Positions 41,015 through 49,089 of a DNA stretch of 64,000 nucleotides are shown here, in pieces. How positions within the stretch are numbered: position 1 is the first letter of the stretch; each line of letters starts with the position of its first letter. Source of the DNA: Candidatus Devosia phytovorans (GTDB lineage: Bacteria > Pseudomonadota > Alphaproteobacteria > Rhizobiales > Devosiaceae); NCBI GenBank assembly GCA_029202405.1, contig CP119312.1:4159001-4223000 (forward strand), given 5' to 3'. The notes beneath the pieces were generated by a model. The model worked only from the letters and a program-made list of their open reading frames with translations, had not been told where the DNA came from and made no database searches. The translations under genes and the position numbers were made by a program.

Positions 41015-44000
41015 TGTTTGAGCACCCGAGCGGCCTCCCGCTGGCCTATGACGGCGTCGGCGATCGGCAGGATTTTCAGGGCGTCGTGTTCCACGGCAAG
41101 CGCCCCTATCTGCAGGCCCGTGAGCTGAATGATCTGCAAAAGATCATCCGCAACCGCGCCGAGCGCATGGGCCGCCTGGTCGCCATGGATGGCGATCGCT
41201 TTGAAGGCGCTTTTGCCCTGGTCGATATTGCGGCCGGCACTGTCACCCTGACCGAAGGCAAGATCGTCGTCGCCGGCGACGTGTTCCCGGTGACGGCTGC
41301 TGTCCTTGCCGATGTGCCAATGTCGGGCCGCTTGCAGATCGGCGTGCGCCTGGTGACCACGTTCATCACCGCCGAGGATGATCCGACCCTGCGCGGCCTC
41401 GCGCCCGGTTCCAAAGCGCAAGGCGACGGCAGCCCTGCCGCCCGCGAAGTTTCGAAGATCGTTTGGGGCCGCGCAGATGTCGCAGAACCCGGCACGTTCT
41501 ATGCCGTATATCTGCTGCAGGATGGGGCAATCCTCGACCAGACGCCGCCGCCGGCACTCGACGGCATGATGCAAGCCCTCGCGCTCTACGATGCGCCGCA
41601 TGGCAATTACATCGTGAGGGGCTGCCGCGTCTCGACGCTGGGCCTCAACGCCGGCGCCCGCATTTTCTCGATCGAGGAAGGCGAGGCCAATATCTCGGGC
41701 CGCAAAGTTGTTCGTCACGCCTCGCTGCGCCATACCGAGCCGCAGGTTTGGGACGTGGCGGCTGTGCCGGGCGAGACGCATCCCTATGCGGGCGGTGTCA
41801 ACCAGACGATCACCCTGGCGCATGCGCCACTCGACGCGATCACCTCGATCCTTCTGACCAAGCGCCGCACCGTCAATGTCACGCGCGGCGCCGTCGCCAA
41901 CGGTATCGACGGCCTGCCGAACAATTCCGTCAAGGATATCGTGTCGATCGCTGGCTACACCAAGGGTGTCGACTTCAAGCGCACCGGGGATGGCGTGGAT
42001 TGGGGCCTGGCCGGCGCCGAGCCGTCGCCCGGCTCAATCTATCAGGTGACCTTTGACTATCGCGAGAGCGTCAACGCCGATGCCTTTACCGACAGGACGA
42101 TCACCGTCTCGGGCGGCGTCGAGGATCCGGAAGGCATCATTGTCGCCTATACCTACAAGCTGCCTCGGATCGATCTGATCGGCGTCATGCCGAGCGGTGC
42201 CCCGACCTACATCAAGGGCAATTCGGCGGCCAATCCTGTGCGGCCGCCTTCGCCCGCGAACGTCTTGGCGCTGGCCGAGATCCGGAACACGTGGATGGGC
42301 GAGCCGACCATTGTCACCGACCGGGTCTATACCGGCGTCAAAATGCCGACCTGGTCGGACTTCTGGCGGGTCGCCAATCGGCAGGACGATCATGATCGTT
42401 TGATCCAGCAGAACCGCCTGCGGTCGGACATCGATCGGCGCGACCCGGCCGCCAAGCGCGGCATGTTCGTCGATCCTTTCGTCACCGACGAATTCCGTGA
42501 TGCCGGTATCGAGCAGAACGGCGCAGTAGGTGATGGCATCCTGCAGCTGGCGATCGAGCCGACCTTTTACGATAGCCTGCTGACCCAGCCGGTAACGCTG
42601 GATTGGGTCGAGGAAGTCATCGTCGAACAGGGGTTGATCACTGGCTGCGAGCTGATCAACCCCTATCAGAATTTCATCCCGCTTCCCGGCGCGATGATCC
42701 TGACGCCGGCAGTCGATTTCTGGACGGTGCCACAGACCGAATGGGCTTCCGAGGTCACTCGGGAATTCCAGCGTGGTGTGCAAAATTGGGGCGGCCCGCT
42801 GACCAATTCGACCGTGACGGTCGAGCAGGCTGGCCCGCGCCGCGAAGAGGCGTTGCCCTTCCTGCGCCAGCGGGACGTTGCATTTCTGATCCGGGGCTTC
42901 TTCCCTGGCGAAGAGCTGCGGACTTTGACCTTCGACGGTGTCGATGTCACGCCGGCCGGCCTGGTCGGCGATGCCAATGGTGAGATCGGAGGCGAGTTCA
43001 CGATCCCCGCCAATATCACGGCCGGATCGAAACGCGTCTTTGCAGAAGGCTCGGTGACCAAAACCGCCGAGGCGATTTTCACCGGTCAGGGCACGCTGCA
43101 AGTCGACGTGATGCGCCGCGTCACGACGATCGAGACGTGGAGCCGCAGGCAGGAAAGCAACCGCGACGGCCCCGGCATGAATGGCTCGGATCCGCAAGCG
43201 CAGATCTTCGTGCCGCCAGAAACGCGCCAATTGCTCGGCGTGGATTTCCACCTGTGCGGGATCGGCAATCGTGCGAACCATATCCTGGTGCATCAGACGA
43301 CCGTCGAGACCGGCTTCCCGACGACCGAGCTAGTCGCCGAGGGCCTGGTGCCCATGGCTGGGGCAGTCGAGGGCTGGAAGTCGGCGCGCTATGGCCTGCC
43401 GGTAACGACGCCAAACGACCGGGCACATGCCTTTGTCGTCAAGACAGATGACGGGGCGCATGCGATCTCAACCGCCGCCCTCGGTGCATTCGACGCCGAG
43501 ACGCAACAGGCGGTCACCGCGCATCCCTACGCGATCGGCCCGCGCCTTTCGTCGGTCAATGCCTTGACCTGGACGGCGCACCAAAAGGAAGCCTTGAGCT
43601 TCCGCCTGGTGGCCGCCCGGTATCCCGTCACCACCAAGCGCGTGCCGCTCGGTACGTTCAATCTGGTCGAGACGAGCGATCTGCAGATCCGCGCTGTGTC
43701 GGATCTGCCAAGCCCGGCCTGCGGCGTGATGTTCGAGGTCAGACGAGCCAACGGCACGGTCTACAAGGCGCAGGCCTACCAGAACTTGACCTTTGGTGAG
43801 TACTTGACCGAAATTGTCGAGATCTCCGCTGTGCTGACTGGCACGGCAACGCTCTCGCCCATTCTCTACGCGCCGGTCGAGATCCTCGCCGGCCGTATCG
43901 AGCAAGACGCCTTCTACGTGACCCGTGCCTTCGCCATCACCGATGCGATCCGAATGCTCGCCAGCCTCAAGCTGGCTTTGCCGTCCGGCTCGGCGATGAC

Positions 44001-44199
44001 GATGCGCGCCCAGGTCGACGATGGTGATTTCGAGCCAGTGCCGCTTGATGCAACCGAACTGTCGCCCGATCCGGCTTGGATCGAGCAACAGCACCGTCTC
44101 GACGGTCTGTCGGGCAACACCATGCGCATTGAAATCAAGCTGACGGGCGGCCCTGCTGCCCGGCCGCGTGCCGCTGACTTTGGACTTGGGGTGATCTGA
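41014..44199 (+). CDS. Large tail fibre/baseplate protein with DUF4815-like domain (1061 aa)
   Basis: The largest gene of the prophage. The N-terminus is typical of DUF4815 phage proteins: YDGVGDRQDFQGVVFHGKRPYLQARELNDLQKIIRNRAERMGRLVAMDG, followed by long beta-rich repeats. It follows gpI and precedes two fibre genes, the usual place for a fibre-attachment or side-fibre protein. It probably makes the proximal fibre or baseplate adaptor and helps define host contact. Confidence 0.83.
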   Translation: MFEHPSGLPLAYDGVGDRQDFQGVVFHGKRPYLQARELNDLQKIIRNRAERMGRLVAMDGDRFEGAFALVDIAAGTVTLTEGKIVVAGDVFPVTAAVLADVPMSGRLQIGVRLVTTFITAEDDPTLRGLAPGSKAQGDGSPAAREVSKIVWGRADVAEPGTFYAVYLLQDGAILDQTPPPALDGMMQALALYDAPHGNYIVRGCRVSTLGLNAGARIFSIEEGEANISGRKVVRHASLRHTEPQVWDVAAVPGETHPYAGGVNQTITLAHAPLDAITSILLTKRRTVNVTRGAVANGIDGLPNNSVKDIVSIAGYTKGVDFKRTGDGVDWGLAGAEPSPGSIYQVTFDYRESVNADAFTDRTITVSGGVEDPEGIIVAYTYKLPRIDLIGVMPSGAPTYIKGNSAANPVRPPSPANVLALAEIRNTWMGEPTIVTDRVYTGVKMPTWSDFWRVANRQDDHDRLIQQNRLRSDIDRRDPAAKRGMFVDPFVTDEFRDAGIEQNGAVGDGILQLAIEPTFYDSLLTQPVTLDWVEEVIVEQGLITGCELINPYQNFIPLPGAMILTPAVDFWTVPQTEWASEVTREFQRGVQNWGGPLTNSTVTVEQAGPRREEALPFLRQRDVAFLIRGFFPGEELRTLTFDGVDVTPAGLVGDANGEIGGEFTIPANITAGSKRVFAEGSVTKTAEAIFTGQGTLQVDVMRRVTTIETWSRRQESNRDGPGMNGSDPQAQIFVPPETRQLLGVDFHLCGIGNRANHILVHQTTVETGFPTTELVAEGLVPMAGAVEGWKSARYGLPVTTPNDRAHAFVVKTDDGAHAISTAALGAFDAETQQAVTAHPYAIGPRLSSVNALTWTAHQKEALSFRLVAARYPVTTKRVPLGTFNLVETSDLQIRAVSDLPSPACGVMFEVRRANGTVYKAQAYQNLTFGEYLTEIVEISAVLTGTATLSPILYAPVEILAGRIEQDAFYVTRAFAITDAIRMLASLKLALPSGSAMTMRAQVDDGDFEPVPLDATELSPDPAWIEQQHRLDGLSGNTMRIEIKLTGGPAARPRAADFGLGVI

Positions 44200-44684
44200 T
44201 GGCTCAAACCACACACCGGCAGTATCCGCTGCCGGATACCGAAGCCGACATTGACGAGGAATTCTATCGCCTCGCCAATGTCACCCTGCCAAAGATCGAC
44301 CTCGACATGCACTCGCTGTTCGAGGCGATCGGCGGCAAGGCTGACAGCGATCACCGGCATGGCATTGCTGAGATCGAGGATCTGCAGCAGGCACTCGATA
44401 GCAAGATGGCAGCCGACAGGGTGTTTTCCTTGTCGGACATCGGCGAGTTCACCGGGTTTGAAGCCGCGCCTGACGGCTATATCCCGGTGAAGGTTGGCGA
44501 TCGGATCGTGTTTCAGTCGGGGCTTTCGGCTCTGGGCGAGCATCATCATCCAGTTCGCGAAGTCGACGGGCTCGAAGATGCGCTCGACGACAAAGCCGAC
44601 AAGAGCAATTTCTGGTCGGGAACGCAGGCTCAGTACGACGCGCTACCGGAAAAGGTGGCGGGCCGGTATTACTTCATCATCTAG
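44199..44684 (+). CDS. Small tail fibre protein with collagen-like DHRHG/HHHPVREV repeats (161 aa)
   Basis: Two short repeats with His-rich signatures, DHRHGIAEIEDLQQALDSK and HHHPVREVDGLEDALDDKADK, are typical phage tail-fibre repeat units. The C-terminal WSGTQAQYDALPEKVAGRYYFII is a motif common in fibre proteins. It overlaps the previous gene by one base. Confidence 0.75.
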   Translation: MAQTTHRQYPLPDTEADIDEEFYRLANVTLPKIDLDMHSLFEAIGGKADSDHRHGIAEIEDLQQALDSKMAADRVFSLSDIGEFTGFEAAPDGYIPVKVGDRIVFQSGLSALGEHHHPVREVDGLEDALDDKADKSNFWSGTQAQYDALPEKVAGRYYFII

Positions 44685-44693
44685 GGGCTTTCG

Positions 44694-45734
44694 ATGCCAA
44701 TTCGAATTGGGACGGCGGTCGCCGGCCGCCTGATGATCGGCACGTCAACCGTGCACAAAGTCTTCCTCGGAACGGTGCAGATCTGGGCGAATGAAGTCGT
44801 CAACGTCCTCGGCAATCGCGCCAATGTTCTGCTGCGGTCGCTGTTCACGGCCGAGCAGTGGGGCGATCAAAATCTGAAAAAGCGGGTGGTGGTGCCTGTC
44901 GGCGGCGAGATCGGCGCCACCGTTCGCGACTTCGCCATTGCGATTGCAGAGATCGGCACCGCCCAGGCAGACTCGTGGGGCAGCGATCTCACCTTGGAAG
45001 TGCGCGGGACGGTCTCGGGTATGGGCGGCGCCCCAAACTCTGGCACTGGTGGCAATGTCATCTGGGGCAACTTGCTCGGTCGGCTTGGTCAAAAACTCAA
45101 AGTTATCCTAACCGGCCTTTTGCGGTCAGGCGGCGGGGGCGGCGGCCGAGCAGGAAATGGCGGTGCAGGCCAATACCCTTACACGCTTACTGAAAGCCGA
45201 TCTTATCAGAACAATTACAACGGCTTTTTTGACGGAAGTTGGAGTAGTTCGAGAGAAAGCTGGTCCTCGCCATGGTCTGTCAGATGGGACGGCGCCACCG
45301 TTGCGACCAGCGGTAATAGCAACATCGGTTCTAGCCCCCCTTCGGTCGCGGTCGGAGCTTACACTTACATACGGGGTGGTCACGCGAACGGGAGTGGCGT
45401 CAGCAAACAGTATCATGTCTCCCGCACCTCGACCCAGCAGCAAGCTACCCAAGGTGGCATTGCTCCGGATCCCGGCAGAGGGCAAGGCTATGACGGCGAT
45501 GCAACATTGGGCGGCGCTGCGGTCGGCGGCGACACGAACGCTGGCGTTTCTGGCAAGAGTGGTGATGGTGGAGGCTGGGGCCTGCCGGGTCAGGCCGGCG
45601 CCAACGGCACCAACGGCAATGTCAGTGCCGGCCTCGCCGGCGCGACGGCGGGGCTCGCAGGCTTCTACCTGCGCGACATCGCAAACATGGAATTCACAAA
45701 CGACAACGGCACGGCCCTCGGCCGCGTAGCTTAA
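44694..45734 (+). CDS. Glycine-rich distal tail protein, candidate receptor-binding adhesin (346 aa)
   Basis: The N-terminal 130 residues are ordinary (IRIGTAVAGRLMIGTSTVHKVFLGTVQIW, the assembly part). From residue 143 it becomes Gly-rich (RSGGGGGGRAGNGGAGQYPYT), then a Ser/Asn/Tyr-rich variable segment (about 160-245). A further Gly-rich stretch (PDPGRGQGYDGDATLGGAAVGGD) follows. Gly-rich loops of this type are seen in gp38-like receptor adhesins. The variable part has lower GC than its flanks, suggesting exchange between phages. Confidence 0.62.
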   Translation: MPIRIGTAVAGRLMIGTSTVHKVFLGTVQIWANEVVNVLGNRANVLLRSLFTAEQWGDQNLKKRVVVPVGGEIGATVRDFAIAIAEIGTAQADSWGSDLTLEVRGTVSGMGGAPNSGTGGNVIWGNLLGRLGQKLKVILTGLLRSGGGGGGRAGNGGAGQYPYTLTESRSYQNNYNGFFDGSWSSSRESWSSPWSVRWDGATVATSGNSNIGSSPPSVAVGAYTYIRGGHANGSGVSKQYHVSRTSTQQQATQGGIAPDPGRGQGYDGDATLGGAAVGGDTNAGVSGKSGDGGGWGLPGQAGANGTNGNVSAGLAGATAGLAGFYLRDIANMEFTNDNGTALGRVA

Positions 45735-45743
45735 GGAAAGATC

Positions 45744-46247
45744 ATGCCTGATCAGAACGAACCGACGCCAGAAGAGCTGGCGGCGGCGGATCTGCTTGCC
45801 CGCGTCAAGCAGCGCACGCGTGACGCCATCATTTCCCATATGAATGGCATCGGCGCCAACATCATCGCCCAATATCCGATGATCGAGGAAAAGAGCTGGC
45901 CGATCCAAAACCCGGAATCGGCGGCCGTCATCGCGCTCGGCCGCGATGCGGTGCTGGCGATGAGCGAGCCCCAGCTGCGCGGAGTCGCAAACTTCCTGGT
46001 CGATGTCTGTGTCGCTCATTACGGGCCGGCCGAAGCCGACGCCAATTTGGCCGCGCAGCTCTGGGCCAAGGCCTCGGCCGTGCGCGCCAACGCCGTGCCT
46101 TGGGCGTCAATGACCGCCTACGTCAACGGCCTGCGCGCCCGGATGGACGATCGCATTGCCGCCGCCACGACGCCGGCAGAAGTGCTCTCGATCGAGAGCG
46201 AAATCCACGCCGAGCTTGGCGCTTTCCGCAATGAGCATGGGGTGTAG
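45744..46247 (+). CDS. Hypothetical tail-region protein (167 aa)
   Basis: A soluble helical protein (EELAAADLLARVKQRTRDAIISHMNGIGANIIAQYPMIEEKSWPIQNPES, then AEADANLAAQLWAKASAVRA). It lies directly after the adhesin gene, the usual position for fibre-assembly chaperones, which is the most likely role. No family recognised with confidence. Confidence 0.58.
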   Translation: MPDQNEPTPEELAAADLLARVKQRTRDAIISHMNGIGANIIAQYPMIEEKSWPIQNPESAAVIALGRDAVLAMSEPQLRGVANFLVDVCVAHYGPAEADANLAAQLWAKASAVRANAVPWASMTAYVNGLRARMDDRIAAATTPAEVLSIESEIHAELGAFRNEHGV

Positions 46248-46250
46248 CGA

Positions 46251-46610
46251 TTGAGCAGCTTCACCGATCCACTTGTGATCACACCCGGGGAAAAGGGGCG
46301 CTACCGATTGGAGCGCCCCTTTTCTTTTGACATCGGGCTCAAGGGCTCTGGCCTGCTCGTCACGGTGCCTGCCGGCTATGTAACCGATCTCGCGTCGGTG
46401 CCGCGCTGGCTCTGGTGGTTCCTGCCGCCCTTCGAGCCGCAGTACGCGGCTGCAGCCGTCTTGCATGACTATCTGCTGACCTGGTCGGGCTTTGACCGGC
46501 TCACCGCTCACACAACCTTTCTCGACGCCTTGAAGATCCTCTGCGTCGAGCGCTGGAAGGCGACAGCCATGTTCCTGGCTGTCGTCATTTACGACAGCGC
46601 GCGGCGCTGA
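46251..46610 (+). CDS. DUF1353 family protein (119 aa)
   Basis: The product matches the DUF1353 pattern: KGSGLLVTVPAGYVTDLASVPRWLWWFLPPFEPQYAAAAVLHDYLL, where the conserved TDLASVPR and H-DYL are the family core. TTG is the only reasonable start. DUF1353 proteins are common in phage tail or lysis regions; function unknown. Confidence 0.82.
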   Translation: MSSFTDPLVITPGEKGRYRLERPFSFDIGLKGSGLLVTVPAGYVTDLASVPRWLWWFLPPFEPQYAAAAVLHDYLLTWSGFDRLTAHTTFLDALKILCVERWKATAMFLAVVIYDSARR

Positions 46611-46641
46611 TTTCTCAACCATCAATGTAGGAGATGCCCCG

Positions 46642-47874
46642 ATGACCACTCCGGTTTTCGGCATGACTTTTTCGCGCCCCGAGAGTGAGCCGGTTCCGGT
46701 TCTGGGCGCCGACTTCTCGAAAATGCTGCTGCTCGAAACGTCCGCTGACGCCGATGCGGCCGCATTTCCGATCGGCACGCCCGTTCGCATTTCGACGAGC
46801 GATGGGGCCATGGTTGCCAAGCTCGGCACTGGTTTGCTCGCTGATGCCGTGCGCGGCATCAATTCGCAGCTGACCGGCCTCAATGCCGGCGCTGACGTGA
46901 CGATCTATCGCGTGGCCGAGGGCGCCAATGCGGCTCAAACCGCTGCGAACATTGCTGCCGAGCTTTCGCCGACCAATATCGCTGCGATCCCCTCGGCAGT
47001 GAACGCCACGCCACGCCTGGTCTGGGCGGGTCGCACGGCGTACCGGGCAGATCTCGATACGGTAAATCCGGTGGTGGCCGCGCTGCCTACTGCATGCGAG
47101 CGCCTGCTGGCAATCAACGTGACTGACGTTGATGACACCGACACCGCAAAAGCGATCGATGCTCGCGAGACTATGAACAGCGAGCGTCTGATGCCGCTCG
47201 GCATTGCCGCCCGCGTTTATGAGGGTGCCAACCTGGTCACGCGGGCAATGGGGCCACGCATCCTTGGCCTGATCGCGCGTATCGACAATGCGCATGAGGG
47301 CAAGCCCTTCCAGCCCTTCGCTAACCGCCCGATCTATGGGCTAGCGGGGCTTTCGCGCAAGCTGCCCTTCTCCCTGCTCGACGGCTCCACGGCGGGCCAG
47401 CAGTTGCTGGAGTCGGAAGTGGCGATCGTCGTCGAAGGCGAAACCGGCGTCGACGGTGCCGTGGCTGATGGCGGCTATGTGTTTATCGGCACCGACAACA
47501 CTACGACCGGCGAACTGTGGAAGCAGATCCACCAGGTGCGCGGCGCTGACTATATCACCGTCAAGATCATGCAGATCACGCGTGAATTCCTCGGCAAGCG
47601 CATCTCGCCCGATCTTACCGAGACGTGGATCAACTCGATCAAGTTCATGGTGCGCGAGCACGTCATTGCGGAAGATATTCTCGGCGGCAATGTGGAGTTC
47701 CTCGCGGCAAAGAACAGCCCTGAGCAGATCCGCAACGGTCATCTCAAGGTCAATCTCGGCATTGAGCCGGTGCCGGCCTTCAAGGTCGCGCATCACGAAG
47801 TGGCTCGCTACCGCCCGGCGCTTGATGACCTGGTGAACAAGATCATCGCCCGCACCACTGTTACGGCCGAGTAA
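46642..47874 (+). CDS. Contractile tail sheath protein (P2 FI-like)
   Basis: The 410-residue sheath protein has the family C-terminus: GELWKQIHQVRGADYITVKIMQITREFLGKRISPDLTETWINSIKFMVREHVIAEDIL, and LEVARYRPALDDL-type end. The N-terminal domain is alpha-beta as in P2. Sheath contraction drives the tube through the cell envelope. A ribosome site GGAGATG precedes the ATG. Confidence 0.93.
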   Translation: MTTPVFGMTFSRPESEPVPVLGADFSKMLLLETSADADAAAFPIGTPVRISTSDGAMVAKLGTGLLADAVRGINSQLTGLNAGADVTIYRVAEGANAAQTAANIAAELSPTNIAAIPSAVNATPRLVWAGRTAYRADLDTVNPVVAALPTACERLLAINVTDVDDTDTAKAIDARETMNSERLMPLGIAARVYEGANLVTRAMGPRILGLIARIDNAHEGKPFQPFANRPIYGLAGLSRKLPFSLLDGSTAGQQLLESEVAIVVEGETGVDGAVADGGYVFIGTDNTTTGELWKQIHQVRGADYITVKIMQITREFLGKRISPDLTETWINSIKFMVREHVIAEDILGGNVEFLAAKNSPEQIRNGHLKVNLGIEPVPAFKVAHHEVARYRPALDDLVNKIIARTTVTAE

Positions 47875-47943
47875 GCGCCGCTCACATATCGACCCGGTCG
47901 GCGTGGTGCCGGCCGGGCGCTTGCTCAATATCATGAGGATCAA

Positions 47944-48462
47944 ATGCAGCCGCTCTATCAGCTGACTGCCGTCGACGTGCGCCGGGCTCTCGAAACCGGC
48001 ACTTCGCGCGCGACCAATATCACCAAGCTTGCCATGCCCGGTCTTAAGTTCGCCGGAGCCGAGCACAATCCCGGCGGCGGCGTTCTGGCCGTCAACTTCG
48101 CCCAGCCGCGGCTTGAGGCGCTTGAGCCGAAGTTCGAGACTAAGGGCCTCGATCTCGACGTGTTCCGTGGGCTTGGCACTTCGGGCAAGTGGATCTTCGC
48201 CGGCGCCTATCGCGAAAAGAGGCCTGGCGGCGGCAAGACGGTTGGCGCGCGCGCGGTAATCGAAGGCGCGATCACCAGCTGGGAGCCGGACGAAAGCGAC
48301 CCGGCGGAACTGCAGGGCTGCAATCACCTGTTCACCGAAGTTACGCACTACGAGCTGGTGCTGGACGGCCGTGAGCTGTTCTACATCGACTTCCACGAAA
48401 ACGTGCTGCGCGTCGACGGCGTCGACCTGTTCGAAGCCGATCGCCGGGCGTTGGGGATCTAA
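47944..48462 (+). CDS. Tail tube protein (P2 FII-like)
   Basis: The 172-residue protein follows the sheath as FII does in P2. It contains ITKLAMPGLKFAGAEHNPGGGVLAVNFAQPRLEALEPKFETKGLDLDVFRGLG and a C-terminal strand series ending FYIDFHENVLRVDGVDL. It polymerises to the inner tube. Confidence 0.9.
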   Translation: MQPLYQLTAVDVRRALETGTSRATNITKLAMPGLKFAGAEHNPGGGVLAVNFAQPRLEALEPKFETKGLDLDVFRGLGTSGKWIFAGAYREKRPGGGKTVGARAVIEGAITSWEPDESDPAELQGCNHLFTEVTHYELVLDGRELFYIDFHENVLRVDGVDLFEADRRALGI

Positions 48463-48465
48463 GTC

Positions 48466-48813
48466 ATGGACACTGTTACCACCTCGACGGCCGAAGCGCC
48501 GAAGGATCCGATGATCGTTGTTCTGGCGCATCCGATCACCGTCAATGGCCTTACCTATACCCAGCTCAATCTGCGCCGCATGAAGGGCCGTGACGCCCTG
48601 CTGGGGGAAGGCGAGCAGAGCGAAGTGATGGCGGGCTACAAGCTGTTCGCTGCGCTCGCCCAAGTTGATGTTGATGTCGTGCTCGATCTCGACATGGAAG
48701 ATCTCACCGAACTTGGCGTGGCGATCGCTCCGCTGATGGGAAAGCGGGGAGCGGCGATGCTGGCGAAGCTGACGGCGCCGCCGTCCAATGGCGAGACATC
48801 ATCGTCGCCGTAG
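48466..48813 (+). CDS. Tail assembly chaperone E (P2 gpE-like), unshifted product
   Basis: The 115-residue product begins MDTVTTSTAEAPKDPMIVVLAHPITVNGLTYTQLNLRRMKGRDALL. It binds the tape measure during tail assembly. A slippery heptamer at 48738-48744 lets some ribosomes shift to the -1 frame and make a longer E+E' product. Confidence 0.82.
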   Translation: MDTVTTSTAEAPKDPMIVVLAHPITVNGLTYTQLNLRRMKGRDALLGEGEQSEVMAGYKLFAALAQVDVDVVLDLDMEDLTELGVAIAPLMGKRGAAMLAKLTAPPSNGETSSSP

Positions 48814-48929
48814 CACGGCATTCCAACACCTCGATCGACCTGGTCGAGGAATGGGAGATCGACAAGCTGGTGAGCTATTCGAAGACGCTGTCGCGGCAGC
48901 TCGCCAAAGAGCGACCGAAGCGGAAATGA
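48466..48929 (+). CDS. Tail assembly chaperone E+E', -1 frameshift product (154 aa)
   Basis: After residue 93 (LMGK) a -1 shift at GGGAAAG continues as AGSGDAGEADGAAVQWRDIIVA through NTSIDLVEEWEIDKLVSYSK and ends RPKRK at 48929. The new tail is a coherent acidic then basic helical domain, not random sequence, and the WRDII and LVEEW segments look like E'-type domains. In P2 and lambda the shifted product is needed in a fixed low ratio for tape-measure assembly. Confidence 0.78.
48738..48744 (+). other. Programmed -1 frameshift site GGGAAAG in the tail chaperone gene
   Basis: The heptamer is read in frame as G-GGA-AAG, matching the X-XXY-YYZ rule. It is the same heptamer used by the lambda G/GT frameshift. 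The -1 frame is open for 61 codons after it. Confidence 0.8.
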
Positions 48930-48933
48930 GAAA

Positions 48934-48960
48934 GGGGGTGTCGGTTTGACCGACACCCCC
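48934..48960 (+). terminator. Strong hairpin after the chaperone gene
   Basis: GGGGGTGTCGGT (48934-48945) and ACCGACACCCCC (48949-48960) form a perfect 12-bp stem with a 3-base loop, 5 bp after the frameshift stop. No T-run follows, so this may be a weak terminator or an RNA-processing or stability element between the chaperone and tape measure genes. Confidence 0.5.
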
Positions 48961-49089
48961 TCAATGCGGCCTCGTCGGTGCCCGCAGAGCACAATAGCGC
49001 CAAGGCGATTCATCCCGCAGTTCCCTCCTTCAATCCAAGCCCTCCTGTTGGTTCATCGCCGATAGCGGGCAGTCTATGGAAAGCCTATC

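Noticed and set aside
41014..44199. Long leftward frames opposite the DUF4815-like gene
   Set aside because: These are antisense shadows; the forward gene has intact domain signatures and fits the tail gene order.
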